The translations under genes and the position numbers were made by a program. This document shows positions 23,606 to 35,185 of a DNA stretch of 64,000 nt, one piece after another. This DNA comes from Mytilus edulis (lineage: Eukaryota > Mollusca > Bivalvia > Mytilida > Mytilidae). Below the pieces are notes generated by a model. The model was not told where the DNA came from. It ran no database searches and worked only from the letters and a program-made list of their open reading frames with translations. Each line of letters starts with the position of its first letter. The stretch's first letter is position 1. The stretch lies in assembly GCF_963676685.1 (NCBI RefSeq), contig NC_092356.1, positions 40,635,601-40,699,600 of the forward strand, read 5' to 3'.

Positions 23606-24840
23606 AAAGTATATCACTGGATTGAGCTTTTTGTCTAGGTGTATAATAATTATTAAATTGCTTTGCTTTTAGCTCAGTTCATTGTTCATAAAATATGCAA
23701 ATGCATTCTTTGTGAAATAAAGATTTAACACAACTCACAATTGCACATGATCTCATGTAAGGTACTAAGATGATCACAACTGTCAGCACAAGGAGTTGTT
23801 GAAGTAGCATTCATTCAATGTAAGTATTTAAGAGGAGATTAAAGCATTTTATTTACACAAAAACCAAATTTTTTTGTCCAGAAGCCAAATAAGAAAAGCA
23901 CAAATTTACCAAACAATGTTCGTGCTACTAGCAATATAATGCTAGGTGGATTTGTAACACTTTTTATAAACTTAGACAAAATGTGCTGTCTACTGATGAG
24001 TCCTGAGTTTAAATGATCATTCACTTATAATGTTAGCAAGTATAATTTGTTTAATCTTTTTGTCCCGTCAATCCCGATCATATCTAAAAGACTGTTTATT
24101 AGTTTGTATATATAGGCCGGAGTTTTGAGCATCTGTAATTGGTATCCGTAAATTGTTGTTACTTAAAACCATAATAAATCTTTATAGAAACAATTTTGAC
24201 GTTTAGACAAAATCTGTTACTAATAAAACTGGGAAGATCATGAACAAATTTACAGTTTTATGTAATAAAGTAATAAATTAACACCTCAAAGGAACATAAA
24301 TAGAACCATACAAATATCACATGCTTGCAGGTCCTCGGATAACATCTCACATATTAAAATCAAATCATGCGGAAATGCACCTTGTGTGATCCTCTTCTTA
24401 TTTGAGTTTCTGCTGCTATCCAAAATTAAAATTGCGGAACATATTTTATCGAAATCATTTGGAAGTGTTTGCAATTTTCTGCTTCTTTGAGTAAATCTCT
24501 CCAGGGTTGAATCACACTCAGCCAGCTGTGTTCCATTAACGGATCATTTTGTAAAACGATAAATGTATTCAAAAAGAAGTTATTCCAAAGTTAAAATGTT
24601 GAAAGGAAAAACCCCAATGGAACGTTGCATATGCATATACACATGTTTATTTACAGGAACATGCATATTTATATACACGAAGCACTCAAGTATGTTGGCC
24701 AATATGTAGATTAGATAGTAAAAGCAATGTCTAACTAAATAAAATCTATGAACAGTTGGCAATGATTTAAATTAGTGTCTCCTCCATGACAGTCTTGAAC
24801 ATTAAAACTAAATATTAAATAAAATACACTGCTATTTTAG
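23606..24840. other. Intron, no gene seen
   Basis: Only short open frames without family resemblance. Confidence 0.45.
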
Positions 24841-25047
24841 TGTTTGGTACAGGTTCGCTGTCACTGTGCACCACAGTTCAACATAAAACCCTATGGGGGA
24901 AACCAGAGACCTCTTTATGTCAGAAAACACTATCAAACATCCAAACATACTATCCACACTGATCTGCGTCCACACTTGTATAAGTATAAAAATAAAGATT
25001 TCAATCGGAAGTTAAAATTTTGGTATCCAGTCACATATGACTTATGA
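24841..25047 (+). CDS. Candidate terminal exon of unknown family
   Basis: A possible acceptor (ctgctattttag) opens a 68-codon frame in phase 0, ending in TGA. The peptide starts CLVQVRCHCAPQFNIKPYGG and ends KLKFWYPVTYDL. It is basic and rich in H, Y and K, with a balanced codon composition unlike the low-complexity frames nearby. AATAAA signals follow at 25091 and 25103. I do not recognise the family. It lies inside the 11.3-kb intron after exon 15879-15941, which also ends in phase 0, so it could be an alternative last exon of that gene; it could also be a fragment of another gene or chance. Confidence 0.3.
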   Translation, partial: CLVQVRCHCAPQFNIKPYGGNQRPLYVRKHYQTSKHTIHTDLRPHLYKYKNKDFNRKLKFWYPVTYDL

Positions 25048-27251
25048 GACATTTTCAATTAAAGACTTATTCTAAACTCCATTAAAAATTAATAAATGAA
25101 CAAATAAAGCTTTTACGAAAAAAAGAACATACTATGCACAATATTTTTCAGCGATCAAACATAAGATAGAAAGATTTTGCAAAAAGGGTTTTATAGAGCC
25201 ATATGACATCAGAAAAATTAATGTCATCTTGATAAAATCGTTAAAATTTGGTTAATTGCACTTGCTTTCCAAAATAAACCACATCGCAGATCTGAATAAA
25301 GTTCATAATGCATTAAAAAATGTTGTTCATCTTCTACACAAATAACTGTACAACATTTACATTTTCGGTCATAAAGAAGGGTTTTTGGCTTGGTGTAACG
25401 ACCTGTCTCTATTGCTAAAGGTAGACACTTTCATCTAAAATTAGTTAAAATACGTCTAGATGTTGTCTATCATTTACATTTTTTAGGTACGAACGTGCGA
25501 CTAATTCATTTTTATATTGTCTATAACTACGTAGATTGTCACAATTTGGTTCATTTACTCTCAAAGATAATCTATTATGATTTCTTCGGGAGTTTTACGT
25601 TTCCGTACATATATTTGCCTCCACCGTAATACGGGTAAACGTGTCGTCCTCCTGGGAAATGCAAAACAATGTAAAAAATGACTTTTCCGGGATAAGTCTT
25701 TTTTTATATCAAGTTCAAACATCGTTACTTCTCACTAGACATAACAAGACTCCTGCCAGGTTTAATTCTTTTGCATGTGGATGAAAAATAAAAGTCACAA
25801 AACATTAAGTTGGCAGCAATTGCTTTAACAGCCTTTAAAACTTTGATTATCTTCTGTGATTGAATCTTCTGGTGACAGATCAGGACAGCCGTCTTCCTTA
25901 AATTAAAAAAAAATCTTCTTTGCAAACATATTTTTTAAATACTCACCTGCTGATATGGAATATTTCTCTAGAGTATCACCTTGCATGCTGATCATAGATG
26001 TTTTTAAAGTTTCATCCAATGACAAAGCCCTCATTTGAATGATTATTTGAAACAGGTGATACAATTTCCCGTCTTTCCCTTACAGCTCAATCTGTAGGTG
26101 TTTGACTTCTTTGTACAAACCTTGAAAACTTGATCCTGACTATGTATAAGTACGTGTGTTGATGGATACATTTCAATTTCTGCATCTTAAAGAAGAAAAA
26201 ACAGTCTGTTGTAGGCTGTTATCAATTGTGTGTGTCGTGTTTTCAGACTCCTGTAGCCTGCTTTCAGATTGATTGTCTTCTTTTAAAGGTGACTGTTTTC
26301 AATATTCTTGTACAACAAGCACTGTGTATCAAGAGCTAAGTTTACTTTACTGTGCTTGTGAGGCGTTGGCAATTAATATAAAGTCTCTTCTAATCTCTGG
26401 TGAAAAATTCTTGCTGAATAATGGGAATGCAGTAGCTTAACACAGAAGGATTGTCCAACGTTGTTTGATTCGGAAATTAAAATGGCAAGCAAGATTTAAT
26501 AGCTATGAAAAAGAAGGCTGTATCCGTCCTAACCACCAATTTAGTCTGCCACAGATATAGGCATTATTTCATCGCAGTGCTTTGCCATATCAACATATAA
26601 GCAGAAAACAGGATATGCACTGCATCCTTCCTCTATTAACAAAACAATCCAACAATTTTTTCCCAATGTGTCTATATAATATTGCGTGTATGAAGGGAAA
26701 AGGTGTTTTTATTGACCTTTCGAACGTGCAATGTAAAACTGCATAGAACACTATAAATATATGCCAATTGTAATGTAACAGACAAGCGTCTAATGTATCT
26801 AGTAGTTAGTTGTTAACAATTTGATCCATTCTTGTGTGTCTTCTGCAACTTTCAATTATTTAAGTAGATGTGGGATCGTTGTATTTTATAGGCACTGATA
26901 AATTATTATAAAAAAAAACACTGACCACCACGAATTAGCATGAAAGTGCAAAATGTGGTGTTTAACACCAATCAATCAATGTTATTTTAGAAAATGTTAT
27001 TACAATGATTTAAATTAAAAAAAAATAGAAGTTGGGAATGTTCTTGCCGCAATTTAAGTTGTTTTTTTCACATTGTTTGGTCTCTTTGTTCTAAAGTTAC
27101 TTTTCACGATTATTTTGTTTGTACATCTTTAATTTACATTTGTAAATGTCTCCGTTGATTTGTTTTACTTCATATTGGTGAGAATTTAGTTTTTGTCAAT
27201 TGTTTATTGCAGCATTTTTTTTTTAAATTTTGACAATTTAAATGAAATTAG
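25048..27251. other. Intron, no gene seen
   Basis: AT-rich. No recognised repeat or supported exon on either strand. Confidence 0.45.
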
Positions 27252-27421
27252 GTTGAACAAGACAAACTGAAGACAGAAAAGAAAGCTGAAACATTATTGT
27301 TGGAAAAAGAATACTTAGAGAAATCAATGGCTCGTCTGCACAACAAGAACTGTGATCTTAAGGAACAAGTACAAAAGCTTCAGGCGCATTTAACAGAGGC
27401 GGAGCAACAACATACTCAGAA
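27252..27421 (+). CDS. Coiled-coil exon of the B-box/rootletin-like gene
   Basis: Acceptor gaaattag and donor AA|GTAAGG. 170 nt, so it ends two bases into a codon. The peptide VEQDKLKTEKKAETLLLEKE continues to ..KLQAHLTEAEQQHTQ, with heptad-like leucines and no proline or glycine, and is highly charged: a clear coiled coil. It does not obviously continue the vertebrate rootletin sequence. The next exon starts with the single base needed to complete the codon (AA+G, Lys). The TAA directly after the donor means that reading through would end the protein. Confidence 0.7.
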
Positions 27422-27599
27422 GTAAGGCGTTTTTCTAATCAGTAAGCTAAATATCAGCAACGTTATATTTAAACCGCTAATTTAATGATGTATATTCAAA
27501 AGTTAATATATTAAAAACTGAATAATCTGTAATGTGTGAATTGAACCATCAGGCAATAGAAAGTGAATTTTCATTCTAATGCATTTTTTTTCATTGTCT

Positions 27600-28205
27600 A
27601 AAAGTTACCGCAAATTCCACAGTCGACCAGTCGTAACTAAGGAGGGACCCGCCATTTTGAATTAATTAGATCAACAAATGTTCGATTACTACAATATTAT
27701 CGAGAAAAAAAACCAACAAAACAACACCTAACTCAAAATCGTCGTTTTTATATGTGACTTTATCTGAATATGAATCGTAGAGGTAACGTAATAACCTTCA
27801 GTTTGTAAGTTTTCATTGACATGACGTCACGGTTGGCCGTGACGTATCTGCGCCAAAATCAGTTTTGATTTGACGGTCGCAAATTTCCGTTTTACTGTCT
27901 CCGCTTCGCGTCGCCAGTAAAACTGCATTTGCGACTGTCCAATCGCCAATTGACAGTAAAACTGCATTTGGGACGTCAAATCGCCAGCAACAAAAGACAA
28001 CCACTGAATAATAGGGACAGGCACATACATACAGAATGTGGCGGGGTTAAACATGGTAACATGGGACAGTGGTGTGACAGTACAACATACTTGTAAAAGG
28101 CTTGACTCATCAGATGGATACAATTAAAAATACATCTAAAAAAAAACAGAGTGGACTTGGCCGGGTACTTGTACATCCCAACAAGTATGGTTGATTCAGG
28201 AAACA
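27600..28205. repeat. Dispersed-repeat fragments in an intron, with a CRE-like palindrome
   Basis: 27824-27845 is ACGTCACGG-ttgg-CCGTGACGT, a perfect 9-base inverted repeat. A phrase around gtaaaactgcatttg is repeated at 27913 and 27954. From about 28000 the sequence matches 58935-59170 (tgtggcggggttaaacatg, ggcttgactcatcagatgga, gagtggac), a dispersed repeat. Confidence 0.55.
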
Positions 28206-28270
28206 AAATGTTATTTCTTCCATGATATTTAATTTGTTATGATGAATACAAAATTATTTGTCAATATTAG

Positions 28271-28406
28271 GTTGAACGATGTCATCTCTGAAACAGGGGT
28301 TGAGACAGGTATACTTCGAACAGCTCAGAATCATTCAGAGAAAATTCTTGGAACTAGAGAGATGACAAATAGTTACTGCACTAAAATCAAGGGGCTTGAA
28401 GAAACA
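28271..28406 (+). CDS. Fifth exon of the B-box/rootletin-like gene
   Basis: Acceptor gtcaatattag, donor ACA|GTATGT. 136 nt: one base completes the Lys codon of the previous exon, then 45 codons, starting LNDVISETGVETGILRTAQN and ending IKGLEET, end in phase 0. Reciprocal phase fit with both neighbours is good evidence that these exons belong together. No domain recognised; helical and charged, with a likely coiled-coil end. Confidence 0.7.
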
Positions 28407-29181
28407 GTATGTACTTGCTTTTATTGACAGAATGCGGACTATAAATACTAAAAGGACATTAGTTGCCATTTAGACAAAAGATTAAAATACGATTTTTTGT
28501 CCCAAACAGTTATAAAAGCGGAATAATGAAATAATATTTCGCTATTAGCAGTCAGTTTAGTTAAATTTGGTCGAGATAAAACGAAATCATCGCAAATGTA
28601 CTATTGACCTGCAAGTAAATAATTCAACCTCCGTTGAACTTGTTTTTATGTAACCCTAACTTGACATTAAGCTGAATGTGGGTTACGCATACCCTAAGTG
28701 TATTCAGTTATTAAAAGCAAAAAATGTCAACAATGAAAGGTGAAACAAGACTTAGTAATCCTCCATACATAAAAAACAACATTTCTTTGACCGATTCGGG
28801 CCACAAGATTTCCTTCATATCGGTGATCATGAATTTGACAGCTAACTCTTTTTCATTTAGATAAACCAACTTGAAGAATAAAAGCGCTGTAAATGTTCAG
28901 AGAATGTTTTAAACACTAAAACTACATGTACTAGTTGTTGAGAACTCAGAAGTATAAAGGAACTATAATTCAAGAAAGTCTATAAGATGGTATAAAATCT
29001 CGAAATATAAATCAGCCTTTGTTTTAAATAATGTGACTTTTTATATTGATGTACGTTGCTGAACCAATTAGTTAATCTGTCACCAGGCCTTTAAATTAAG
29101 ATTGAAATATTGTCTATTTATTGGTGTAAGCACTTTTAATTATACTAATAAATAAAAAGGTAAGGTTAATTTTAATTTTAG

Positions 29182-29364
29182 ATTGCCACATTGCAAGACC
29201 AGCTTTCACGTCAGCTAAATATTTCACATAGTGCCCGTACAGGTGATGAAATCCGTGATCTCTGTTCCATACTGGACTCTTCATTATCAAACGTAACAAG
29301 GGACCAGTCTCTCGATCCACTCATCATGGAGACAGAAACCAGGAAACTAGATGAATCCTTGTAA
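29182..29364 (+). CDS. Last exon of the B-box/rootletin-like gene
   Basis: Acceptor taattttaattttag. 60 codons plus stop TAA (29362-29364) in the phase left by the previous exon. The peptide starts IATLQDQLSRQLNISHSART and ends METETRKLDESL. The first 15 residues extend the coiled coil; the rest is acidic and serine-rich. Joined to the earlier exons the protein is about 365 residues: 120 (B-boxes), 62 and 21 (rootletin-like), 102 and 60. Vertebrate rootletin is about 2,000 residues, so this would be a much shorter protein. Confidence 0.72.
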   Translation: MATLQDQLSRQLNISHSARTGDEIRDLCSILDSSLSNVTRDQSLDPLIMETETRKLDESL

Positions 29365-29502
29365 TCCGTGGAAGTTACAGATCACAACCAAGACGAAGAA
29401 CAAGTCCAAATCGAACACCAATGAAATATTCTGATAGGTTGACATCAACACCCGCAATGCGTCGAACCCAGAGCCCCATAGCACTGCGTAAAAAACTATT
29501 GA

Positions 29503-29508
29503 AATAAA
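29503..29508 (+). promoter_or_regulatory. Polyadenylation signal AATAAA
   Basis: Canonical hexamer 139 bases after the stop codon at 29364, a normal distance for a short 3' UTR. Confidence 0.6.
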
Positions 29509-29659
29509 CTGCCGAACCTTTGTATGAGAGATCATGTGACAATTATTTATAGCAATTTTGTGTGTTTGTGAAGATCATTCCTGTTTATTTTAGACATTCC
29601 AAGTGCATATTTATGAAGTTCCCCAGCCATTAATACCTTGATTCAAGAGATAGAAGCTA

Positions 29660-30652
29660 TTTTTATACCCCCGCTTTAAAAAAGGGGGGGTATACTGTTT
29701 TACCTCTGTCTGTCCGTCAGTCCGTCCATCAGTCCGTCAGTCCGTCAGTCAGTCCGTCCCATGAAACTTTCGTCACATTTTTCTCAGGAACTACACATCC
29801 ACCCTTTCTGTAATTTGGTATCAACATTTATATATGTCAGCCATACCGTGTGATGCGTTTTCAGATTCATCACTTGACAACTTCCTGTTTACCGAACACT
29901 TGTCTGATTTTACACATGATAGCCAAGTTGAAAATTTTTCGTCACATTTTTCTCAGGAACTACAATACAAGGATTTCTGAAATTTGGTTTCAGGATTTAT
30001 ATAAGTCAGCTATACCGTGTGATGCGTTTTCAGATTCATCACTCGACAACTTCCTGTTTACCGAACACTTGTATGATTTTACACATGATAGCCAAGTTGA
30101 AAATTTTCGTCACATTTTTCTCAGGAACTACAATACAAGGATTTCTGAAATTTGGTTTCAGGATTTATATAAGTCAGCTATACCGTGTGATGCGTTTTCA
30201 GATTCATCACTCGACAACTTCCTGTTTACCGAACACTTGTATGATTTTACACATGATAGCCAAGTTGAAAATTTTCGACACATTTTTCTCAGGAACTACA
30301 ATACAATGATTTCTGAAATTTGGTTTCAGGATTTATATAAGTCAGCTATACCGTGTGATGCGTTTTCAGATTCATCACTCGACAACTTCCTGTTTACCGA
30401 ACACTTGTATGATTTTACACATGATAACCAAGTTAAAAATTTTCGTCACATTTTTCTCAGGAACTACAATACAAGGATTTCTGAAATTTGGTTTCAGGAT
30501 TTATATAAGTCAGCTATACCGTGTGATGCGTTTTCAGATTCATCACTTGACAACTTCCTGTTTACCGAACACTTGCATATTTTTACACTATTAATATTAT
30601 CCACTTGCGGCGGGGGTATCATCAGTGAGCAGTAGCTCGCAGTTTCACTTGT
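29660..30652. mobile_element. HINE-like element, ATACCCCCGC family
   Basis: Starts TTTTTATACCCCC with the hairpin TATACCCCC...GGGGGGTATA (29664-29693), then a GTCTGTCCGTCAG run (about 29706-29757). Five tandem units of 168 bp follow, marked by ccgtgtgatgcgttttcaga. The right end has GCGGGGGTAT (30610-30619), the inverse of the left arm, then the hairpin GAGC-agta-GCTC and CACTTGT. Units are an exact multiple of three without stops, so a 261-codon frame (29850-30635) with a repeated 56-residue block stays open. A second frame is also open, so I read this as a repeat and not a gene. It lies about 300 bp after the last exon. Confidence 0.8.
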
Positions 30653-31275
30653 TTTTATATTTTTAAGTTTTTTTAAAAGTACTGACAGCATTTAAAATAA
30701 AAGACATATATTTTTTTAAATTTGTCCAGTATATGTATGAACAAAAAGAAAAGATAAGAAAAAGGTTAATGAAATACATAAATGATTAGAATAACACTTA
30801 AAAATTTTGAGGTCTTATTAAAATGCAGTTTCTGCTTTAACTTTGAGCATAGTGTTCTTTCTCTTGAGTCGAGGGATATTTTTACAATGGCAGCAAATTT
30901 TTTAAAGCATATTCATTTCATGAAATCAAATTATTTTTCCGTATCCTAGGTTGTAAGAGTTCATTACACATTTAAAAATAAATATCAATATTCTCATATT
31001 GTCCCAATTTTTAAGAATTTAAATTTTGTTTTTGTTGAATTGTCATGGCAGCTTGTGGATGTTGGAATGCATGACAGTTGTCATGGTTCTATCCAATCAT
31101 TTTGCCATATTTTATGGTGTAATTAGTATATCCAGTGATCACCTCAATCTGAATCATAGAATTATTTTTATAGCCCGAAATGACTCAAAACTCAGCATGC
31201 ATTCAGTGGGCCAACTCATCTAATGACTGATTGTTTAAAGAAAAAGTAATAAAAAAAAGTAAAATCACAAAAATA
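30653..31275. other. No gene seen
   Basis: AT-rich intergenic sequence with only short chance frames. Confidence 0.4.
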
Positions 31276-31814
31276 AGTAGGATAATTGCATCATTTCTAT
31301 TTATAAACATTTTTATCAAAATGTTTGTGATAAATGTTAAAAAGTATGCACCATAGTTTAAATAAATTATTGTATTAATTGTTTGATTAGATTGAATAAA
31401 TGTATGTATAGATTTTTTGAATAAGTTCATAAATTTTTGATAAGGCATATAATGGAGTACCAAATGTTCTTGAAGAAATTTTTTGAAAAATTAAGTAAAC
31501 AAAAATCTGTTTCCATTTAGGGTCGTTGTGGAAGAATTGTGGGAAATTCTGAAATTTCATTCGATAGATTCTGACAGAGTTAAAACCCCTGACCAGATGT
31601 GACTTTTATGGAAAACATTTTGAGGTTACTGAAAAGTTAATTCATCCAAGTTGCTTCTCGATGATTTATGATTTTTATTCTCATAGAATATTGTTGTTTT
31701 AAACATGCTAGAATTCAGCTGTCATAACCCCAGCAAAGAGTGGAAAAATTAGACACCTTTTGTTTTTGGTTTTGCTTTCTAAGGGAGATAATCTATTATT
31801 GTTTTTGTTGATTC
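31276..31814. repeat. Local duplication, copy A, left part
   Basis: Matches 34387-34919 from agtaggataattgcatcatt through tctgacagagt and agggagataatctattat. The copy continues after the element at 33833. Confidence 0.85.
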
Positions 31815-33832
31815 TTTTTATACGACCGCAAAATTTGAAAAACTTTTCGTCGTATATTGCTATCACGTTGGCGTCGTCGTCTGCGTCGTCGTCGTCGTCC
31901 GAATACTTTTAGTTTTCGCACTCTAACTTTAGTAAAACTGAATAGAAATCTATGAAATTTTAACACTAGGTTTATGACCACAAAAGGAAGGTTGGGATTG
32001 ATTTTGGGAGTTTTGGTCCCAACATTTTAGGAATTAGGGGCCAAAAAGGGCCCAAATAAGCATTTTCTTGGTTTTCGCACTATAACTTTAGTTTAAGTTA
32101 ATAGAAATCTATGAAATTTTGACACAAGGTTTATGACCACAAAAGAAAGGTTGGGATTGATTTTGGGAGTTTTGGTTCCAACAGTTTAGGAATTAGGGGC
32201 CAAAAAAGGGCCCAAATAAGCATTATTCTTGGTTTTCGCACAATAACTTTAGTTTAAGTAAATAGAAATCAATGAAATTTAAACACAATGTTTATGACCA
32301 CAAAAGGAAGGTTGGTATTGATTTTTGGAGTTTAGGTCCCAACAGTTTAGGAATTAGGGGCCAAAAAGGGACCCAAATAAACATTTTTCTTGGTTTTCGC
32401 ACCATAACTTTAGTATTAGTAAATAGAAATCTATGAAATTTAAACACAAGGTTTATGACCATAAAAGGAAGGTTGGTATTGATTTTGGGAGTTTTCGTCC
32501 CAACATTTTAGGAATAAAGGACCCAAAGGGTCCAAAATTAAACTTTGTTTGATTTCATCAAAAATTGAATAATTGGGGTTCTTTGATATGCCGAATCTAA
32601 CTGTGTATGTAGATTCTTAATTTTTGGTTCCGTTTTCAAATTGGTCTACATTAAGGTCCAAAGGGTCCAAAATTAAACTTAGTTTGATTTTAACAAAAAT
32701 TGAATCTTTGGGGTTCTTTGATATGCTGAATCTAAAAATGTACTTAGATTTTTTATTATTGGCCCAGTTTTCAAGTTGGTCCAAATCGGGGTCCAAAATT
32801 AAACTTTGTTTGATTTCATCAAAAATTTAATAATTGAGGTTCTTTGATATGCCAAATCTAACTGTGTATGTAGATTCTTAATTTTTGGTCCCGTTTTAAA
32901 ATTGGTCTACATTAAAGTCCAAAGGGTCCAAAATTAAACTAAGTTTGATTTTAACAAAAATTGAATTCTTGGGCCTCTTTGATATGCTGAATCTAAACAC
33001 GTACTTAGATTTTTGATTATGGGCCCAGTTTTCAAGTTGGTCCAAATCAGGATCCAAAATTATTATATTAAGTATTGTGCAATAGCAAGAAATTTTCAAT
33101 TGCACAGTATTCAGCAATAGCAAGAAATCTTCAATTGCACAGTATTGTGCAATAGCAAGAAATCTTCAATTGCACAGTATTGTGCAATAGCAAATATTTT
33201 CAATTGCACAGTATTGCACAATAGCAAGAAATATCTAATTGCACAATATTGTGCAATAGCAAGAAATTCCAATTGGATTTCAATTGGAGTTATCTTTCTT
33301 TGTCCAGAATAGTAGTTGAATCAACTTAAATCATTGTTTTATACAATATACAATGTATATTCACTATTACCAACTGATAGATTAAAACAATCTTTACCAT
33401 TCAGTGATAACAAGCACTTTTTTTACATTTTAATATTTTATGATGTATTTAAATGAGTAGTTATTGTTGCAAACTTCATTAGAAATTTGAATTGAGATCA
33501 GTTTTGAAATAAGGGAAAGGGGGATGTGAAAAAAAATTGGGGGGTCAATTTTTCTCATTTCAGATTTCATAAATAAAAAGAAAATTTCTTCAAACATTTT
33601 TTTGAGAGGATTAATATTCAACAGCATAGTGAATTGCTCAAAGGCAAAAAAAAATTTTTAAGTTCATTAGACCACATTCATTCTGTGTCAGAAACCTATG
33701 CTGTGTCAACTATTTAATCACAATCCAAATTTAGAGCTGAATCCAGCTTGAATGTTGTGTCCATACTTGCCCCAACCGTTCAGGGTTCAACCTCTGCGGT
33801 CGTATAAAGCTGCGTCCTGCGGAGCATCTGGT
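31815..33832. mobile_element. HINE-like element, TATACGAC family, copy 2, inserted in the duplication
   Basis: Same architecture as copy 1 (10252-12052) and very similar throughout, including the last 80 bases. It starts CTTTTTATACGACCGC with a hairpin closed by GTCGTATA and ends with TGCGGTCGTATA and CATCTGGT. It has an extra internal duplication of the ggtccaaaattaaactt block (about 32640-32930). The flanking sequence rejoins to match the uninterrupted copy B at about 34920, so B shows the empty site, in a short T run. Confidence 0.85.
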
Positions 33833-34095
33833 TAGTTATTGTGTGTGTTAATTTTTAATTTTATTCTTTTGTCACTTATTTAGTCATTCTATTATATGTT
33901 TAGGTAAGATATAGCGAAACATAACTTTCAAATGCTATTGATTTAAATGTTCTGATATCAACAATATTTGGCATTAATTCTATATCAATTGTAATCAGTT
34001 GACCTCAAGTTTTCAACATATAATAAGTCAAGTCATGACTTCCTTAATTCTCAATAGAATGATCCATCAGACATTGAAGATATGCGATGAAATCT
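33833..34095. repeat. Local duplication, copy A, right part
   Basis: Matches about 34924-35185: agatatagcgaaacat, caacaatatttggca, agttgacctcaa and catcagacattgaaga occur in both in the same order. Confidence 0.85.
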
Positions 34096-34386
34096 GTTAT
34101 CCGTCCTTTTAAAGTTTTTGTTTTATTCAGTCAAAGGATTTATTATTTACAACATTGTATGACTTTTTTTTGCTGCAAAATATATTTACATAAAAAAACG
34201 CCAGTTTTACAAAATAATCTTACGATGTGTCTCGTTACTGAGCTTTTCCTCACATCGCTTACAGAACTGAAATGTTTTCTGCAAATTTATATCAGACCTG
34301 CTGCTATTTTCTTTACGTTTACTGTAAAAAAATCATGTTTCCTTAGTTACTGGTGTAAAGAACAATTTATGGTTGATTGCATGGAA

Positions 34387-35185
34387 AGTAGGATAATTGC
34401 ATCATTTCTATTTATAAACATTTTTCTCAAAACATCTGTGATAAATGATAAAAAGTGTGGCCCATAGTTTGAATTAATTATTGTATTAATTATTTGAAAT
34501 TTGAATAAAATGTTTGTATATTTTTTTTGAATAAGGTCATAAATGCTTCGAAAGGTCATATAAAGTAGTATCAAATGTTCTTGAAGAAAGGTTTTGAAAA
34601 ATCAAGTAAAAAATATATGTTTCCATAAAGGGTCGTTGTGGATGAATTGTAGTAAATTCTGAAATTTCATTCGACAGATTCTGACAGAGTAAAAAAACCC
34701 GACCAGATGTGATTTTTAGGAAACATTATGAGGTTACTGAAAAGTTAATTCATCCAAGTTGCTTATCGATGATTTATGATTATTATTCTCATAAAATATT
34801 GCTGCTTCAAAAAATGCCAGAATTTAGCTGTATATCCCAGCAAAGAGTGGGAAAATGAGACACCCTTTGTTTTGGTTTTGTTTTCTAAGGGAGATAATCT
34901 ATTATTTTTTTGTTGATTCTTTGAAGTTAATATGTGGGTTAATTTTAAATTTCATTCTATTTTCACCTTTTCAGTCATTCTATTCTATGATATAGTAAGA
35001 TATAGCGAAACATTTATTTTAAATGCTTGTTATTTAAACATTCTAATATCAACAATATTTGGCACTTATTTTATATCAATTGTAATCAGTTGACCTCAAT
35101 TTTCAGCATATAATAAGTCAAATCATGACTTCCCTTTTACAAAATAGAACGATCCATCAGACATTGAAGATCTGTGATTTAAACT
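34387..35185. repeat. Local duplication, copy B (uninterrupted)
   Basis: About 800 bp repeating 31276-34095 without the 2-kb element. With the element removed, the two copies are offset by about 1.09 kb. Substitutions and small indels show the duplication is not recent. Short open frames inside have no family resemblance. Confidence 0.85.

Noticed and set aside
29850..30691. 261-codon ORF and overlapping frames
   Set aside because: All are readings of a 168-bp tandem unit inside a HINE-like element, with two plus frames open at once.
34087..34467. 126-codon plus-strand ORF
   Set aside because: Overlaps the end of one duplicated copy, unique spacer and start of the other copy; Phe/Cys-rich AT-driven composition, no domain, no conservation of the frame between the copies.
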